NCBI RefSeq assembly: GCF_016132545.1
Contig: NZ_CP066167.1
Coordinates: 248,001 to 312,000, forward strand
Origin: Spongiibacter nanhainus
Lineage (GTDB): Bacteria > Pseudomonadota > Gammaproteobacteria > Pseudomonadales > Spongiibacteraceae
Length of the DNA: 64,000 bases
Direction of reading: 5' to 3'
Positions within the stretch are counted from its first letter, which is position 1, and each line of letters opens with the position of its first letter. The position numbers were made by a program, and so were the translations under genes. The notes under the pieces were generated by a model, which did no database searches, was not told where the DNA came from, and saw only the letters and a program-made list of their open reading frames with translations. This document shows, piece by piece, positions 8,279 through 18,320 of the stretch.

Positions 8279-9487
8279 TTAGGCTCCGGTTTCGCTGCTG
8301 GGAGCAAGGGCGACAAAGCGGGTATCGGCAATCTTTGGGCGCGCTCCCAGGGTGGGTTTAATCGCTTTAATCACCCGGTCGGCGGTATGCCTGTAACTGG
8401 TCAGCTTGCCCCCGTATACCGCCACCATGCTGGGCCTGGATGCCGGTTCACAGTGCAGGACGGTATCCCGATCCCGTTCGTTGGCTGATTCGTCAGAGCG
8501 GGGTAGAACCCGTAGCCCCGCCCAGGCGTCCAGTACCTCAGTGTCGGCATTGGGGAAGTAGTGGCGGAGGGTCTCCTGAAGATAGTGAATCTCTTCCGGG
8601 CTGGCCTCGACGCTGTCCGCCCCTTGCTCATGGAGAATTTCCGTGGTTCCCACCAGGGTCTGCTCACCCCAGGGCATGGCGAAAACGGCCCGCTGGTCGA
8701 TGGGCGACTCCAGGTAATACACCCCCTGGGTCAGTCGGCCGTTGACCAGTATGTGGCTGCCCTTGACCAAGTCGACCTCCCTGGCGACGCTGCCACTGTC
8801 GATCCGTTTGGCAATATCGTTGACCCAGGGCCCGGTGGCGTTGATCAGACAGCGGCACTGGCAGGTCACCGATCGGCCGTTCATTTCCAGGTGCAGCAGA
8901 TAGCCCAGTGCGTTTTTCTCGGCCCGCAGAAAATTGGCTGGGCAGTAGGTGTTGGCACCCATGTCTTGTGCCGACTCAATCACCGCCTCGGTGAGCTTGC
9001 GGTCGTCAGTCTGACCATCCCAGTATTGAAAGACAGCCTGAAGATTCTGGGTATCCAGCCCGTCCAGAGTCGACCACTCGCTGCGCTTGAGTTTGCGAAA
9101 ACGGGCCAGCTTGCCGCCGCCGCTCAGCAGAAAATACAGCATCAGTCCGGCGCGGATTTGCCACGCGCGGCGGCGAGTGTGGCGATAGATGGGAATGTGA
9201 AATTTGACCGGCCGCACTAAATCAGGGGCGTTGCGCAATAAGTGCGCACGTTCCTGCAGGCTGTGGTAAACCAGCGGAATTTGCCCGGTCTCCAAGTAGC
9301 GGAGACCGCCGTGGATCAGTTTACTGGAGCGCCGGGAGGTCCCCGCCGCCCAGTGCTGGCGTTCGAAAATGGCCGCTTTGTAGCCGGCGGCGACCGCTGC
9401 CTGTGCAATCCCGGCGCCCTGGACGCCACCGCCGATTACGGCCACTTCTGTGTCTATATGCTCTGGCGTGTTGTGATGTTCAGGCAA
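8279..9487 (-). CDS. GlpD-family FAD-dependent glycerol-3-phosphate dehydrogenase-like protein (short form)
   Basis: Contains the FAD-binding AVIGGGVQGAGIAQAAV motif and the GlpD signatures TSRRSSKLIHGGLRYLE, NATGPWVNDIA and YGGKLTSYRHTAD. GlpD oxidises glycerol 3-phosphate to dihydroxyacetone phosphate at the membrane and reduces quinone. At about 402 residues it lacks the helical C-terminal domain of the usual 500-residue enzyme, so its activity is less certain. I chose TTG 9487, which follows GGAGG and overlaps the stop of the upstream phosphodiesterase gene by eight bases, suggesting coupled translation. A longer start at 9514 is possible. The pair would degrade glycerophosphodiesters. 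Confidence 0.82.
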   Translation of the reverse strand: MPEHHNTPEHIDTEVAVIGGGVQGAGIAQAAVAAGYKAAIFERQHWAAGTSRRSSKLIHGGLRYLETGQIPLVYHSLQERAHLLRNAPDLVRPVKFHIPIYRHTRRRAWQIRAGLMLYFLLSGGGKLARFRKLKRSEWSTLDGLDTQNLQAVFQYWDGQTDDRKLTEAVIESAQDMGANTYCPANFLRAEKNALGYLLHLEMNGRSVTCQCRCLINATGPWVNDIAKRIDSGSVAREVDLVKGSHILVNGRLTQGVYYLESPIDQRAVFAMPWGEQTLVGTTEILHEQGADSVEASPEEIHYLQETLRHYFPNADTEVLDAWAGLRVLPRSDESANERDRDTVLHCEPASRPSMVAVYGGKLTSYRHTADRVIKAIKPTLGARPKIADTRFVALAPSSETGA

Positions 9488-10223
9488 GCCCGAATTCCTC
9501 CAATACTTCGCCAATCTGAAAGGTCTCTACGGCTGCGGCGCCCCGCTCAAACCAGTAGCGTGCGTCGGTGGCGGTGCTGACCTCGTAGATCAATGCTGGC
9601 CACGGCAAGGTGCGCAGGTCGATATCGCCAGGCACGATGGTGCGATCGCAGAACACTACCTCTGGCTGCAGTTGCCACAGTGAGGCCAGTTGCCAGTCCG
9701 GCCACTGGTCAAATACGGGTGCATGGCGCTGCCAACCCTGCCTCTTGGCGTAGAGCAGTGCTTCCAGCTCAAAACTGATCAGCACGCAGCGGGATTCCAC
9801 GCCGCTCAGTGCCGTCGCAACCGCGTTGTACACCGTTGTTGCATCAAATTGACTGAGACTTTCTGCCTTGAGCTCGACAAAGCAGTTGGCCTGGGGGTGC
9901 TCCGTCAGCAAGGTAGCGACCTCCCGCAGCGGGCAGACCCCCACACCGTCTGATGTTGCAAAACGCGAGCCAAAGCGGGAGGGCTCAAAGGCGGTGAATG
10001 TCTTCAACTCGCTGGCAGAGTAGTCCCAGATCATGCCTTCTTGCTGGCAAAGGCGCTCCAGGCCGGGGTCGTGGAAGGCAAAGGCCACACCGTCGGCACT
10101 GAGCTGGACATCCAGCTCCAGATTGACCGCGCCGGCGGCAATAGCCTCGCGAAAGGCTAGCAAGGTGTTTTCCGGGTAGCGGTGACGCCAGCCCCGGTGG
10201 GCGACAAAATGTTCAGCGTGCAT
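9480..10223 (-). CDS. glycerophosphodiester phosphodiesterase
   Basis: Cleaves glycerophosphodiesters to glycerol 3-phosphate and an alcohol. The 247-residue TIM-barrel protein has the family motif HRG followed by YPENT near residues 9-20, ELDVQLSADG for metal binding and FHDPGLER with the second catalytic His. There is no signal peptide, so it resembles the cytosolic UgpQ rather than the periplasmic GlpQ. The product is the substrate of the overlapping downstream GlpD-like gene, which supports a two-gene catabolic operon. Confidence 0.88.
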   Translation of the reverse strand: MHAEHFVAHRGWRHRYPENTLLAFREAIAAGAVNLELDVQLSADGVAFAFHDPGLERLCQQEGMIWDYSASELKTFTAFEPSRFGSRFATSDGVGVCPLREVATLLTEHPQANCFVELKAESLSQFDATTVYNAVATALSGVESRCVLISFELEALLYAKRQGWQRHAPVFDQWPDWQLASLWQLQPEVVFCDRTIVPGDIDLRTLPWPALIYEVSTATDARYWFERGAAAVETFQIGEVLEEFGLA

Positions 10224-10352
10224 AGCGGCATTGGCGTAGAAAACAGTTCACGTTACTTTATCGGCTATCGATTGCCGGCGCGACAGAAACACGTTCGGCG
10301 GTGAGGAACGTATAATTCCCTTCAAACGATATCGACGTTATTGGAGAAAAGC

Positions 10353-11747
10353 ATGACAGTGAGTTCGGTGAAAACCTTGTTGGCGGGCGATGTCTCCCCC
10401 GGTGCGGAGGTGGAGGTACGCGGTTGGCTGCGCAGCCGGCGGGACTCCAAGGGTGGCTTTTCCTTTCTTGCTATTCACGACGGCTCCTGTCACCCCGCGA
10501 TTCAGGCCGTGGTGCCTGGTGAAATAGATAACTACCAGAGCGAGGTTTTACACTTAACTGCCGGGTGCTCAGTCATTGTGCGGGGCGAGCTGGTGGCCTC
10601 TCAGGGCAAGGGCCAGTCGGTGGAAATCCAGGCCCGTGAAGTTGAGGTTATCGGTTGGGTGGACGACCCAGAGAGTTACCCGGTGGCCAAGAAGCGCCAC
10701 ACCTTCGAATACCTGCGCAGCGTCGCTCATTTGCGACCGCGGACCAATACCTTTGGCGCCATCACCCGGGTGCGCACGGTGCTGGCCAATGCCGTGCACC
10801 GCTATTTCTTTGAGCGGGGCTTTCAGTGGATCAACACCCCTTTGATCACCGCCAGTGACTGCGAGGGGGCGGGAGAGCTGTTCCGGGTGAGCACTCTGGA
10901 TATGGTGAATCCACCGCGACAAGATGATGGCCGCATCGATTTTAACGAAGACTTCTTTGGCAGGGAGGCCTTCCTTACCGTCTCCGGCCAGCTCAATGCC
11001 GAGGCCTATTGCTTGGCGATGTCCAAGGTCTATACCTTTGGGCCCACTTTCCGTGCGGAAAACTCCAATACCAGTCGCCACCTGGCTGAATTCTGGATGG
11101 TGGAGCCGGAGATCGCCTTCGCCAACCTGGATGACGATGCAGCTTTGGCTGAGGACTTCTTGCGTTATTTGCTAAATGCGGTGCTGGAGCAGTGTCAGGA
11201 AGATCTGGGCTTCTTCAACCAGTTTATCGACAAGACCGTGTTGGAGCGCCTGGAGAAAGTCGCTGGCAGCGACTTCGCCCGGCTGGATTATAGCGATGCG
11301 GTCAGGGTGCTGGAAAAATCCGGCAAGTCCTTTGAGTACCCTGTGCAGTGGGGGGCGGACTTACAGTCAGAGCACGAGCGCTATTTGTGCGAGGAGTATG
11401 TGGGTGGGCCAGTGATCGTCACCCACTACCCCAAGGAAATCAAAGCCTTCTATATGCGCCTTAATGACGATGATAGAACCGTGGCGGCGATGGATGTGCT
11501 GGCGCCGGGCATCGGCGAAATTATCGGCGGCAGTCAGCGGGAAGAGCGCCTGGACGTGTTGGACCGGCGCATGGCGGAACAGGGAGTCCACGGTCTGGAC
11601 TGGTACCGGGACCTGCGCCGCTATGGCACTGTGCCCCACGCTGGCTTTGGTTTGGGCTTTGAGCGCCTGCTTAACTACATCACCGGCATGGAAAACATCC
11701 GCGATGCAATTCCCTTCCCCCGGGTGCCCCGCCACGCTGAATTTTAG
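10353..11747 (+). CDS. asnS: asparaginyl-tRNA synthetase
   Basis: Charges tRNA-Asn with asparagine. The 464-residue class II enzyme has an N-terminal OB-fold anticodon-binding domain ([20 protein letters not shown]), motif 2 ([18 protein letters not shown]) and motif 3 ([10 protein letters not shown]). ATG 10353 follows a GGAGA box; a TTG 12 bases upstream lies inside that ribosome site and is not used. It is a single gene, convergent with rnb. Confidence 0.96.
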   Translation: MTVSSVKTLLAGDVSPGAEVEVRGWLRSRRDSKGGFSFLAIHDGSCHPAIQAVVPGEIDNYQSEVLHLTAGCSVIVRGELVASQGKGQSVEIQAREVEVIGWVDDPESYPVAKKRHTFEYLRSVAHLRPRTNTFGAITRVRTVLANAVHRYFFERGFQWINTPLITASDCEGAGELFRVSTLDMVNPPRQDDGRIDFNEDFFGREAFLTVSGQLNAEAYCLAMSKVYTFGPTFRAENSNTSRHLAEFWMVEPEIAFANLDDDAALAEDFLRYLLNAVLEQCQEDLGFFNQFIDKTVLERLEKVAGSDFARLDYSDAVRVLEKSGKSFEYPVQWGADLQSEHERYLCEEYVGGPVIVTHYPKEIKAFYMRLNDDDRTVAAMDVLAPGIGEIIGGSQREERLDVLDRRMAEQGVHGLDWYRDLRRYGTVPHAGFGLGFERLLNYITGMENIRDAIPFPRVPRHAEF

Positions 11748-11788
11748 CTGGCGGGCGCGGAAGGGGATTCAGGCGGAGAGCGGGGCGC

Positions 11789-13732
11789 CTAGCTCTCGCC
11801 TTGCGCCTTCTCTGTCTCAGTCTCCATCGGCGCCTGCTCGGGCTCCAGCAGAGTGAAGATCAGGCGGCGCTGGAAGGGATCGATCTCCGCGACCTTCACG
11901 TTTACCGCTTGCTCCAGCTGGTAATTTTTCTCCGCGTTGAACAGTCGCAGGGTGTCCGCGTCGAAGCTAAGTTTTTCGGGGATGGAGCGGGCTTCCACAA
12001 AACCACTGATGCCGGTGTCGTTGAGCTCCACGGTAAAGCCGCCGCCATTCATGTGGGCTATGCGTCCCTGGTAGACGGCATCTTTATCCTGCCCAGCCAA
12101 GTACTGATACTGCAGCCACTGCTCCAGCTGGCGGCTGGCCTGACGGCTGTGGCGCAGCTGTTCTTGCAGTGCGGCAATGGTCTCGTCGTCGGGTAGCGCG
12201 GGCTGCTCGCCCTGAAGTTTGGCGCGGATGCAGCGCTGTACTAGCAGGTCGCTGTATTTGCGCAGCGGCGACGTAAAGGTGGAGTAGCGCTCCAAGCCCA
12301 GGCCAAAGTGAGGCTTGGGCGAGGTGCTGAGCTCTCCGGGGCGCAGCATGCGGGCAAAAATGCTCTGCAGAGGCAGCGTAGAATCGGTGGTTTCGGCGGC
12401 CTTGATCAGCGCCTGGTAACCCTCGAGTGATGTGATGTCAGTGCCTGCCAACGCGGGCAGCTCGCTGGCGATAACCTTGTTGACGCTGTCGTAGCGGTCT
12501 TCCCGCAGGCCGGGGTGGCTGTTGTACAGAGCCGGGCTGTCCCCCAGCCACTGGGCCGCGGCGCGGTTGGCGGCCAGCATACACTCCTCCACCAGGCGGT
12601 GAGCGTCGTTGCGATCGACCCGTGCAATCGCGCAGATGCGCTTATTGTCGTCCAGCTCGTAGCGGAAGTCCGGTTGCTCGGGCATGATCAGGTAGTGCTG
12701 GCGTCGGTAAGCCTTGAGAGCATCGGCTGCCGCCTTGAGATGGCCCAGCGCGTCGTGGTCCAGGGTGTCGCTGCCGTCCAGGTGCTGTTGGACCTGTTGG
12801 TAGCTAAGTTTGGCGTGGGAGCGGATCAGCGCTTCACTAAACTGAATGTCGCTGATTTCGCCCTCGGCGCTCACCTTTAATCGGCAGACAATGGCGGCCC
12901 GATCGACGTCGGGCAGCAGTGAGCAGCGGTCCTGGGTGATGGCCTCGGGCAGCATGGGCTGGGCGCAGCCGGGCAGGTAAACGGTATTGGCGCGGGCTCT
13001 GGCAGCCAGATCCAGGGGGCTGCCTGGGGCAATGTAGGCACCGGGGTCGGCAACCGCGATCACCAGCTGCCAGCCGTCGCCTTCGGGGGCCGCCCACAGG
13101 GCGTCGTCCACGTCCCGGGTATCGGCGGAGTCGATGGTAACCAGTGGCAGATCCCGCAGATCTTCCCGGGCTTCGGCGCGGCTATCCTGCTCGGGTATGT
13201 CGTCATTGGGCCACTGTCGAGGTAATTCAAACTTGCTGATGGTATAGCGCCCCTCAATGCCGGCCTCGTCGGGCTGACCAATATTGTCGATGATATTGAC
13301 TTGGGACTTGCCGTCCCGAAAGGGGTGGCGGGTGACCTTGACCTGGAGCAGGTCGCCGGGCTTGGCCTTTTTACGCTGTGAAGGGGGGATAAACAGCAGT
13401 TTGTTGAACCGGGGCAGATCCGGCTCTACAAAATGGCCCTGCCCCCTGATCACATAGCGGCCGGTAAAGATGCCCAGCGGGCTGTCGATCAGTTTTTCCA
13501 GCTCGGCTTTGAACTTGCCCTTGTCGTCAGTGATGACGTTGATGCGTACTCGGTCGCCGGGGAACACCCGCTGCATCTCATCCGGGGCCAGAAAGACGTC
13601 ACGGCCGTCGTCCAGCTTAACGAAGCCGAAGCGTCGCTGGCTGCCGCGCACTTCGCCCTCGCCCCGGTCTTTGCTTTCAATAATGTTGGTTTTCAACTGC
13701 TTGAGTTGAGAAAGGGAGTCCTGGTCGAGCAT
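11789..13732 (-). CDS. rnb: exoribonuclease II (RNase II family)
   Basis: A 3'-to-5' processive exoribonuclease of mRNA decay. The 647-residue protein has N-terminal cold-shock-like domains (RRFGFVKLDDGRDVFLAP), the RNB catalytic domain with IDSADTRDVDDALW carrying the metal-binding aspartates and FTSPLRKYSDLLVQRC, and a C-terminal S1 domain (MNGGGFTVELNDTGISGFV). The length fits RNase II rather than the longer RNase R. Its promoter must lie in the 484-bp gap shared with the divergent phoH-type gene. Confidence 0.9.
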   Translation of the reverse strand: MLDQDSLSQLKQLKTNIIESKDRGEGEVRGSQRRFGFVKLDDGRDVFLAPDEMQRVFPGDRVRINVITDDKGKFKAELEKLIDSPLGIFTGRYVIRGQGHFVEPDLPRFNKLLFIPPSQRKKAKPGDLLQVKVTRHPFRDGKSQVNIIDNIGQPDEAGIEGRYTISKFELPRQWPNDDIPEQDSRAEAREDLRDLPLVTIDSADTRDVDDALWAAPEGDGWQLVIAVADPGAYIAPGSPLDLAARARANTVYLPGCAQPMLPEAITQDRCSLLPDVDRAAIVCRLKVSAEGEISDIQFSEALIRSHAKLSYQQVQQHLDGSDTLDHDALGHLKAAADALKAYRRQHYLIMPEQPDFRYELDDNKRICAIARVDRNDAHRLVEECMLAANRAAAQWLGDSPALYNSHPGLREDRYDSVNKVIASELPALAGTDITSLEGYQALIKAAETTDSTLPLQSIFARMLRPGELSTSPKPHFGLGLERYSTFTSPLRKYSDLLVQRCIRAKLQGEQPALPDDETIAALQEQLRHSRQASRQLEQWLQYQYLAGQDKDAVYQGRIAHMNGGGFTVELNDTGISGFVEARSIPEKLSFDADTLRLFNAEKNYQLEQAVNVKVAEIDPFQRRLIFTLLEPEQAPMETETEKAQGES

Positions 13733-14216
13733 GGAGTGGTGTACCTGTTGGCGCCCCGGCAGAGGAGCGGTGTAGTGGGAAAAGGCCGTCGATAAAAGGG
13801 CGATAGGGTAGCGGAAATCGCCCCCGGCGTCTTGTCGAGTTTATGACTCTGCACCAGATGAGCCAACACGGTCGCTGGTGCGCAGCTCATGTTTTGAACA
13901 GCGGTCGGGCAGGAGCGACCATCCAGCACAATAACGGTTGACATTGTTGGTGTGGAGTTTCAATAATCGAGGCAAGTGGTCTTTTTGTGGAGCGGTCATA
14001 CTTTTGCCGTCATCGCTCAGCGGCCTTCGCGCCGACAGCTCAACCGACACCCCAGGCACCTCGTCTGATATTGCCGACTCGCGCGATACTGACCCTGCCG
14101 CAGCCCCCTTCACCTCTTCCAATCGCCCCCTGTCGTCGGCAACCAATGCGCCGGACTCTGCGTCTGCGCGCGGGCGTTCTGCGCTCTGTGCCGACACCCC
14201 CAATCGAGAGCCTGCT
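13733..14216. other. divergent promoter region rnb / phoH with long phoH leader
   Basis: A 484-bp gap between divergent genes. A good sigma-70 promoter pointing to the PhoH gene lies at 13938-13967; the remaining 249 bp would be an unusually long 5' leader. Reading frames crossing this leader have a serine- and alanine-rich composition unlike PhoH proteins and are not called. Confidence 0.5.
13938..13967 (+). promoter_or_regulatory. sigma-70-like promoter for the PhoH-family gene
   Basis: TTGACA (13938-13943) and AATAAT (13962-13967) separated by 18 bp. The promoter overlaps the far-upstream alternative start of the gene, which supports the downstream start at 14217. Confidence 0.65.
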
Positions 14217-15602
14217 ATGGAAAAAATCTTCGTCCTTGATACCAACGTGCTGCTTCACGACCCGATGGCATTGAACGCGTTTCAGGAACACCGGGTGGTG
14301 GTACCGATGACGGTACTGGAAGAGCTGGATCACATTAAGGACCGTCGCGACAAGGATGTCAGTCGCGAGGCACGCATTGCCATCAATGCCATCGACAAAA
14401 TTCTGTTTAACGCCTCCCCCAAGGAGATTCAGGATGGCGTGGCCCTGCCTTCAACCGCAGAATTGCAGCCCACCGGCTGCCTGGCGATCTTTCCCGACCA
14501 GTTGATTAACCACGACACTGGCGCACCTTATCTGGACGGTACCCCTCAGCAGGCTAACGACAACCGCATTATCAATGTGGCGCTGCACCTGCAAAGCAAG
14601 CAACCCGACGCCCATGTCTGCCTGGTGACCAAAGACATCAACATGCGACTCAAGGCCAAGGGCTCGGGTCTGGAGAATGTGGAGGATTACCGCCGCGACC
14701 GGGTGCTGGACGATATCGACTATATGTCCAAGGGCTACGAACATATTGCCGGCCGCTTTTGGGATCAGGTGGAGTCGGTGGAGACCTTGCGAGAGGGTTC
14801 CCAGGCCATCCATATTGTCAGCCGCGACGTGGTGCCCAATGTCCACATCAATCAGTTTATTTATGACGACAACGGCTTTGTCGGCATGGTGCGGGCACTG
14901 GATGACCAGCGCATGGAGCTGCTGGACTTGTGCCGGGAACGCTTGATGAACCAGCATATGTGGGGCCTTAAGCCCCGCAGCCTGGAGCAGGCCATGGCCT
15001 TCTTTTTGGTGGCCCAGCCCAATATCGATATGACGGTGTTAACGGGCCCGGCGGGTTCGGGCAAGACCCTGATTGCCCTGGCCTACGGGCTGCACGCCAT
15101 TCTCGAAGAGAAGCGCTATGACAAATTGATTGTGGCGCGATCGACGCCGCCGATGGCAGAGGATATCGGCTTCTTACCCGGCACTGAGGAAGAGAAAATG
15201 GCGCCCTGGCTGGCGGCTTTTGACGACAACCTGGAGGTGCTCCACGGCAGTGACGAGTCGCCCTTTAGCAGTATTGAATACGTCAAAGACAAGGCCAATA
15301 TCCAGTTTAAGTCGTTGAATTTTATGCGGGGCCGTTCCTTCAATAACGCCTATATCGTCATTGACGAGGCCCAGGGTCTGACTCAGTTCCAGCTCAAGTC
15401 CATCATCACCCGGGTTGGGGTGAACTCCAAAATCGTGGTGCTGGGTAACCTGGCGCAGATCGATAACAAGTACATTTCGCCGCTGACCTCGGGGCTGACC
15501 TACCTGTCCGAGAAGAGCAAACATTTTCCTCACGCTGGAATCATGCACGTCAACGGCATAGAGCGCTCTCGCCTGGCCGCTTTTGCCGAGGAGAACCTGT
15601 AA
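14217..15602 (+). CDS. PIN/PhoH-family ATPase (PhoH2-like)
   Basis: A 461-residue protein with an N-terminal PIN nuclease domain (FVLDTNVLLHDP, then EELDHIKDRR) and a C-terminal PhoH ATPase domain with Walker A LTGPAGSGKTLIAL and Walker B YIVIDEAQGL. PhoH2 proteins in other bacteria unwind and cleave RNA; the cellular role is not settled. ATG 14217 was chosen because MEKIFVLDTN is the family start, a GAGAG box lies upstream, and the longer frame would begin in the -35 box of the promoter. Confidence 0.9.
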   Translation: MEKIFVLDTNVLLHDPMALNAFQEHRVVVPMTVLEELDHIKDRRDKDVSREARIAINAIDKILFNASPKEIQDGVALPSTAELQPTGCLAIFPDQLINHDTGAPYLDGTPQQANDNRIINVALHLQSKQPDAHVCLVTKDINMRLKAKGSGLENVEDYRRDRVLDDIDYMSKGYEHIAGRFWDQVESVETLREGSQAIHIVSRDVVPNVHINQFIYDDNGFVGMVRALDDQRMELLDLCRERLMNQHMWGLKPRSLEQAMAFFLVAQPNIDMTVLTGPAGSGKTLIALAYGLHAILEEKRYDKLIVARSTPPMAEDIGFLPGTEEEKMAPWLAAFDDNLEVLHGSDESPFSSIEYVKDKANIQFKSLNFMRGRSFNNAYIVIDEAQGLTQFQLKSIITRVGVNSKIVVLGNLAQIDNKYISPLTSGLTYLSEKSKHFPHAGIMHVNGIERSRLAAFAEENL

Positions 15603-15689
15603 GCCCGTCTATACGTGTAAGCCACCACTGTGACGCCGCGCGCAACTTTTTAAAATAGTGGCATTGAAAATGCGGCGCACAGGTGGAGC

Positions 15690-15938
15690 ATGTTGGAAGA
15701 CAAGCGCAGCGGTGAACAGCCAGTTCCGGAGAACTCCCGGGACCTGCTTACCGACGGACAATTACAGTCCTTAAAGCGAATGGAAAACTTTGGCTGGTCG
15801 CTGAAGTTTATTCGCCAGCCCCGCTGTCAGCCCCCTATCGTGGTGATTGAGAACCCGGTGGGCACCAGCATTGCGGTGCTGGCCGAAGATGGCCGGCTGG
15901 ATATCCGCCCGCAGATTGCCATGCGAGACGCCAGCTAA
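15690..15938 (+). CDS. conserved small protein of unknown function (82 aa)
   Basis: An 82-residue soluble protein with a good GGTGGAG ribosome site before ATG 15690. It contains LTDGQLQSLKRMENFGWSLKFIRQ and VVIENPVGTSIAVLAEDG. I do not recognise the family, but the composition and context (between the PhoH and DUF971 genes) fit a real gene. It ends nine bases from the stop of the convergent DUF971 gene. Confidence 0.7.
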   Translation: MLEDKRSGEQPVPENSRDLLTDGQLQSLKRMENFGWSLKFIRQPRCQPPIVVIENPVGTSIAVLAEDGRLDIRPQIAMRDAS

Positions 15939-15947
15939 GCCCTCCGT

Positions 15948-16328
15948 TTAGCTATCGAAGAAGCGTACCACCTGCTCATCGGGGTCGCGGCTGGCGCCGG
16001 CCTCGTGCAAGCGTTCCAGATAAGCCTGCCACAGGGCGTCCTGGTTTTCCCCTAGCTCCCGCAAGTAAGACCAGGAATAAATACCGGTGTCGTGGCCGTC
16101 GCTAAAGCTCAGTTGCAGGGCATAGTTCCCCACCGGGGCGATATCGACAATGTCCACATTGGCCTTGCCGTGCTGCAGGACCTCCTGTCCTGGGCCGTGA
16201 CCCCGTACCTCTGCCGACGGCGAATGCACTCGCAGGAATTCACAGCTGAGCCGAAAGCTGCTGCCATCGGCGTAGCACAGCTCCAGTTCCCGGGATTTTT
16301 TGTGCAGTTTTATATCAGTCGGCGTCAT
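15948..16328 (-). CDS. DUF971 domain protein
   Basis: A 126-residue protein of the DUF971 family, related to the N-terminal domain of gamma-butyrobetaine hydroxylase. It contains LELCYADGSSFRLSCEFLRVHSPSAEV and FSDGHDTGIYSWSYLREL. It lies 15 bp downstream of hslU; the same order hslV-hslU-DUF971 is known in Pseudomonas. No function is established; Fe-S or zinc binding has been proposed for relatives. Confidence 0.85.
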   Translation of the reverse strand: MTPTDIKLHKKSRELELCYADGSSFRLSCEFLRVHSPSAEVRGHGPGQEVLQHGKANVDIVDIAPVGNYALQLSFSDGHDTGIYSWSYLRELGENQDALWQAYLERLHEAGASRDPDEQVVRFFDS

Positions 16329-16343
16329 CGAAGCAGGCCCTAA

Positions 16344-17687
16344 TTACAGAATAAAGCGACTCAGATCTTCGTCCTGAGCCAGCTCGCCCAGCTGCTCGCC
16401 AACATAGTCGGCATCCACCGTTAGTGCCTCGGTGCGGTCGCCGGCGCTGTAAGAGATTTCCTCCAGCAGGCGTTCCATTACCGTGTGCAGCCGGCGGGCG
16501 CCGATATTCTCGGTGCGCTCGTTAACCTGCCAGGCGGTCTCGGCAATGCGGCGGATACCGTCCTCACTGAAAGTGACTTCCAGGCCTTCGGTGGCCAGCA
16601 AGGCGCGGTATTGCTCCGTTAGCGATGCCCGGGGCTCGGTGAGAATGCGCTCGAAGTCGTCGGGGGTCAACGCTGACAGCTCGACCCGGATCGGCAGGCG
16701 GCCCTGAAGTTCGGGAATCAGGTCCGAGGGCTTGCTAAGGTGGAAGGCGCCGGAGGCCACAAATAGAATGTGGTCAGTGCGAATCATGCCGTGCTTGGTG
16801 CTGACGGTGCAGCCTTCAATCAATGGCAGCAGGTCTCGCTGCACCCCTTCCCGGGAGACGTCGGCCCCGCCGGTTTCCTGGCGCTTGGCGACTTTGTCGA
16901 TTTCGTCGATAAACACAATGCCGTTTTGCTCAACCGATTCCACCGCCTGCATTTTCAACTCTTCTTCGTTGATCAGTTTGGCGGCCTCTTCGTCCTGAAT
17001 CTGCTTGAAAGCGGCTTTTACGGTCATGCGCCGGGTCTTGCGGCGGTCGCCCCCCATTTTGGAGAACATGCCCTGCAATTGACTGGTCATTTCCTCCATG
17101 CCTGGCGGCGCCATGATTTCTACACCCACTGGCGCCGCGCTGACCTCCACGTCGATTTCCCGGTCGTCCAGTTCGCCTTCCCGCAGCTTTTTGCGGAACA
17201 CCTGGCGGGTGGAGCTTTCTTTGTCTTCAGTCTCGCCCCGGGCGGCGGGGAGCAGGGCATCGAGAATGCGTTCCTCAGTGGCGTCCATAGCGCGGTGGGC
17301 TACCTGGGCCATGGCTCGCTCGCGGTGGAGTTTCAGTGAGGCGTCCACCAAATCCCGGATGATGGATTCCACATCCCGGCCGACGTAACCTACCTCGGTA
17401 AACTTGGTGGCTTCTACCTTAATAAAGGGCGCGCCGGCCAGCTTGGCCAGGCGGCGGGCGATTTCGGTTTTGCCGACCCCGGTGGGGCCAATCATGAGAA
17501 TGTTCTTAGGGGTAATTTCCGGCTGCAGCTCTTCGGCCACCTGCATCCGCCGCCAGCGATTGCGCAGCGCAATGGCCACGGCCCGCTTGGCGTCCTGTTG
17601 GCCGATGATGTGCTTGTCCAGTTCGTGGACGATTTCCCGCGGCGTCATGGTGGACGGCAGGTTCGCGGAGGGAGTGTTGTTAGCCAT
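16344..17687 (-). CDS. hslU: ATP-dependent protease ATPase subunit HslU
   Basis: A 447-residue AAA+ unfoldase that feeds proteins to the HslV peptidase. It starts with the typical [17 protein letters not shown], has Walker [20 protein letters not shown], an I domain around residues 110-240, Walker [13 protein letters not shown] and the C-terminal tail ending LSRFIL that docks onto HslV. It starts six bases after the hslV stop, so the two are cotranscribed. Confidence 0.97.
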   Translation of the reverse strand: MANNTPSANLPSTMTPREIVHELDKHIIGQQDAKRAVAIALRNRWRRMQVAEELQPEITPKNILMIGPTGVGKTEIARRLAKLAGAPFIKVEATKFTEVGYVGRDVESIIRDLVDASLKLHRERAMAQVAHRAMDATEERILDALLPAARGETEDKESSTRQVFRKKLREGELDDREIDVEVSAAPVGVEIMAPPGMEEMTSQLQGMFSKMGGDRRKTRRMTVKAAFKQIQDEEAAKLINEEELKMQAVESVEQNGIVFIDEIDKVAKRQETGGADVSREGVQRDLLPLIEGCTVSTKHGMIRTDHILFVASGAFHLSKPSDLIPELQGRLPIRVELSALTPDDFERILTEPRASLTEQYRALLATEGLEVTFSEDGIRRIAETAWQVNERTENIGARRLHTVMERLLEEISYSAGDRTEALTVDADYVGEQLGELAQDEDLSRFIL

Positions 17688-17693
17688 AGTCTT

Positions 17694-18233
17694 CTAGTAT
17701 TCCAGAGTCTCGATAGTGCGGCTGTGGTTGGTGTAGATGCAGATATCGCCGGCGATGTTCAGCCCTTTCTCGACAATATCCAGCGCACCCAGCTCGGTGT
17801 TATCCATCAGCGCTCGCGCGGCGGCGGTGGCAAAGGAGCCGCCGGAGCCGATGGCGATCATGTTGTCTTCCGGTTCGATGACGTCGCCGTTGCCGCTGAT
17901 CACCAGGGTGGTTTCCTTGTCGGCGACGATCAGCAGTGCCTCCAGTTGCCGCAGGGCCCGCTCGCTGCGCCAGGCCTTGGCCAACTCGACGGCGGCCCGC
18001 ACCAGTTTGCCCTGGTGTTTCTCCAGCTGGGTTTCGAAGAGTTCGAAGAGGGTGAAGGCGTCGGCCGTGCCGCCGGCAAATCCGGCGATAACCTTGTCTT
18101 TATAAAGTCGACGCACCTTGCGGGCGTTGCCTTTCATCACCGTGTTGCCCAGGGTGACCTGGCCGTCGCCGCCCACTACCACCTGATTGCCGCGGCGAAC
18201 GGAGAGAATAGTTGTGCCGTGGAACTGTTCCAC
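17694..18233 (-). CDS. hslV: ATP-dependent protease peptidase subunit HslV
   Basis: The threonine peptidase of the HslVU complex, 179 residues. The mature N-terminus is expected at the first Thr of TTILSVRR after a six-residue propeptide (MEQFHG), slightly longer than in E. coli. [19 protein letters not shown] and [15 protein letters not shown] are family motifs. It lies between a SPOR-domain gene and hslU, as in Pseudomonas. Confidence 0.97.
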   Translation of the reverse strand: MEQFHGTTILSVRRGNQVVVGGDGQVTLGNTVMKGNARKVRRLYKDKVIAGFAGGTADAFTLFELFETQLEKHQGKLVRAAVELAKAWRSERALRQLEALLIVADKETTLVISGNGDVIEPEDNMIAIGSGGSFATAAARALMDNTELGALDIVEKGLNIAGDICIYTNHSRTIETLEY

Positions 18234-18320
18234 TTGAAGCTCCTTGTCTCTTGGCTCAAGCGTCAGTAATGGGGGTGGTGCCGGGGCTTTTCAAGCGTCC
18301 CTGGCCCAGCCCGGTAGCGA

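Noticed and set aside
8561-9220. Long frame antisense to the GlpD-like gene
   Set aside because: The opposite strand has clear GlpD motifs along the whole stretch, so this is a shadow of GC-rich codon use. Similar antisense frames over argS, hslU, ribE and priA were rejected for the same reason.
13938-14216. N-terminal extension of the PhoH-family protein from 13938
   Set aside because: Serine/alanine-rich, unlike PhoH; its start would lie in the -35 box of a good promoter, and a typical start with ribosome site exists at 14217.
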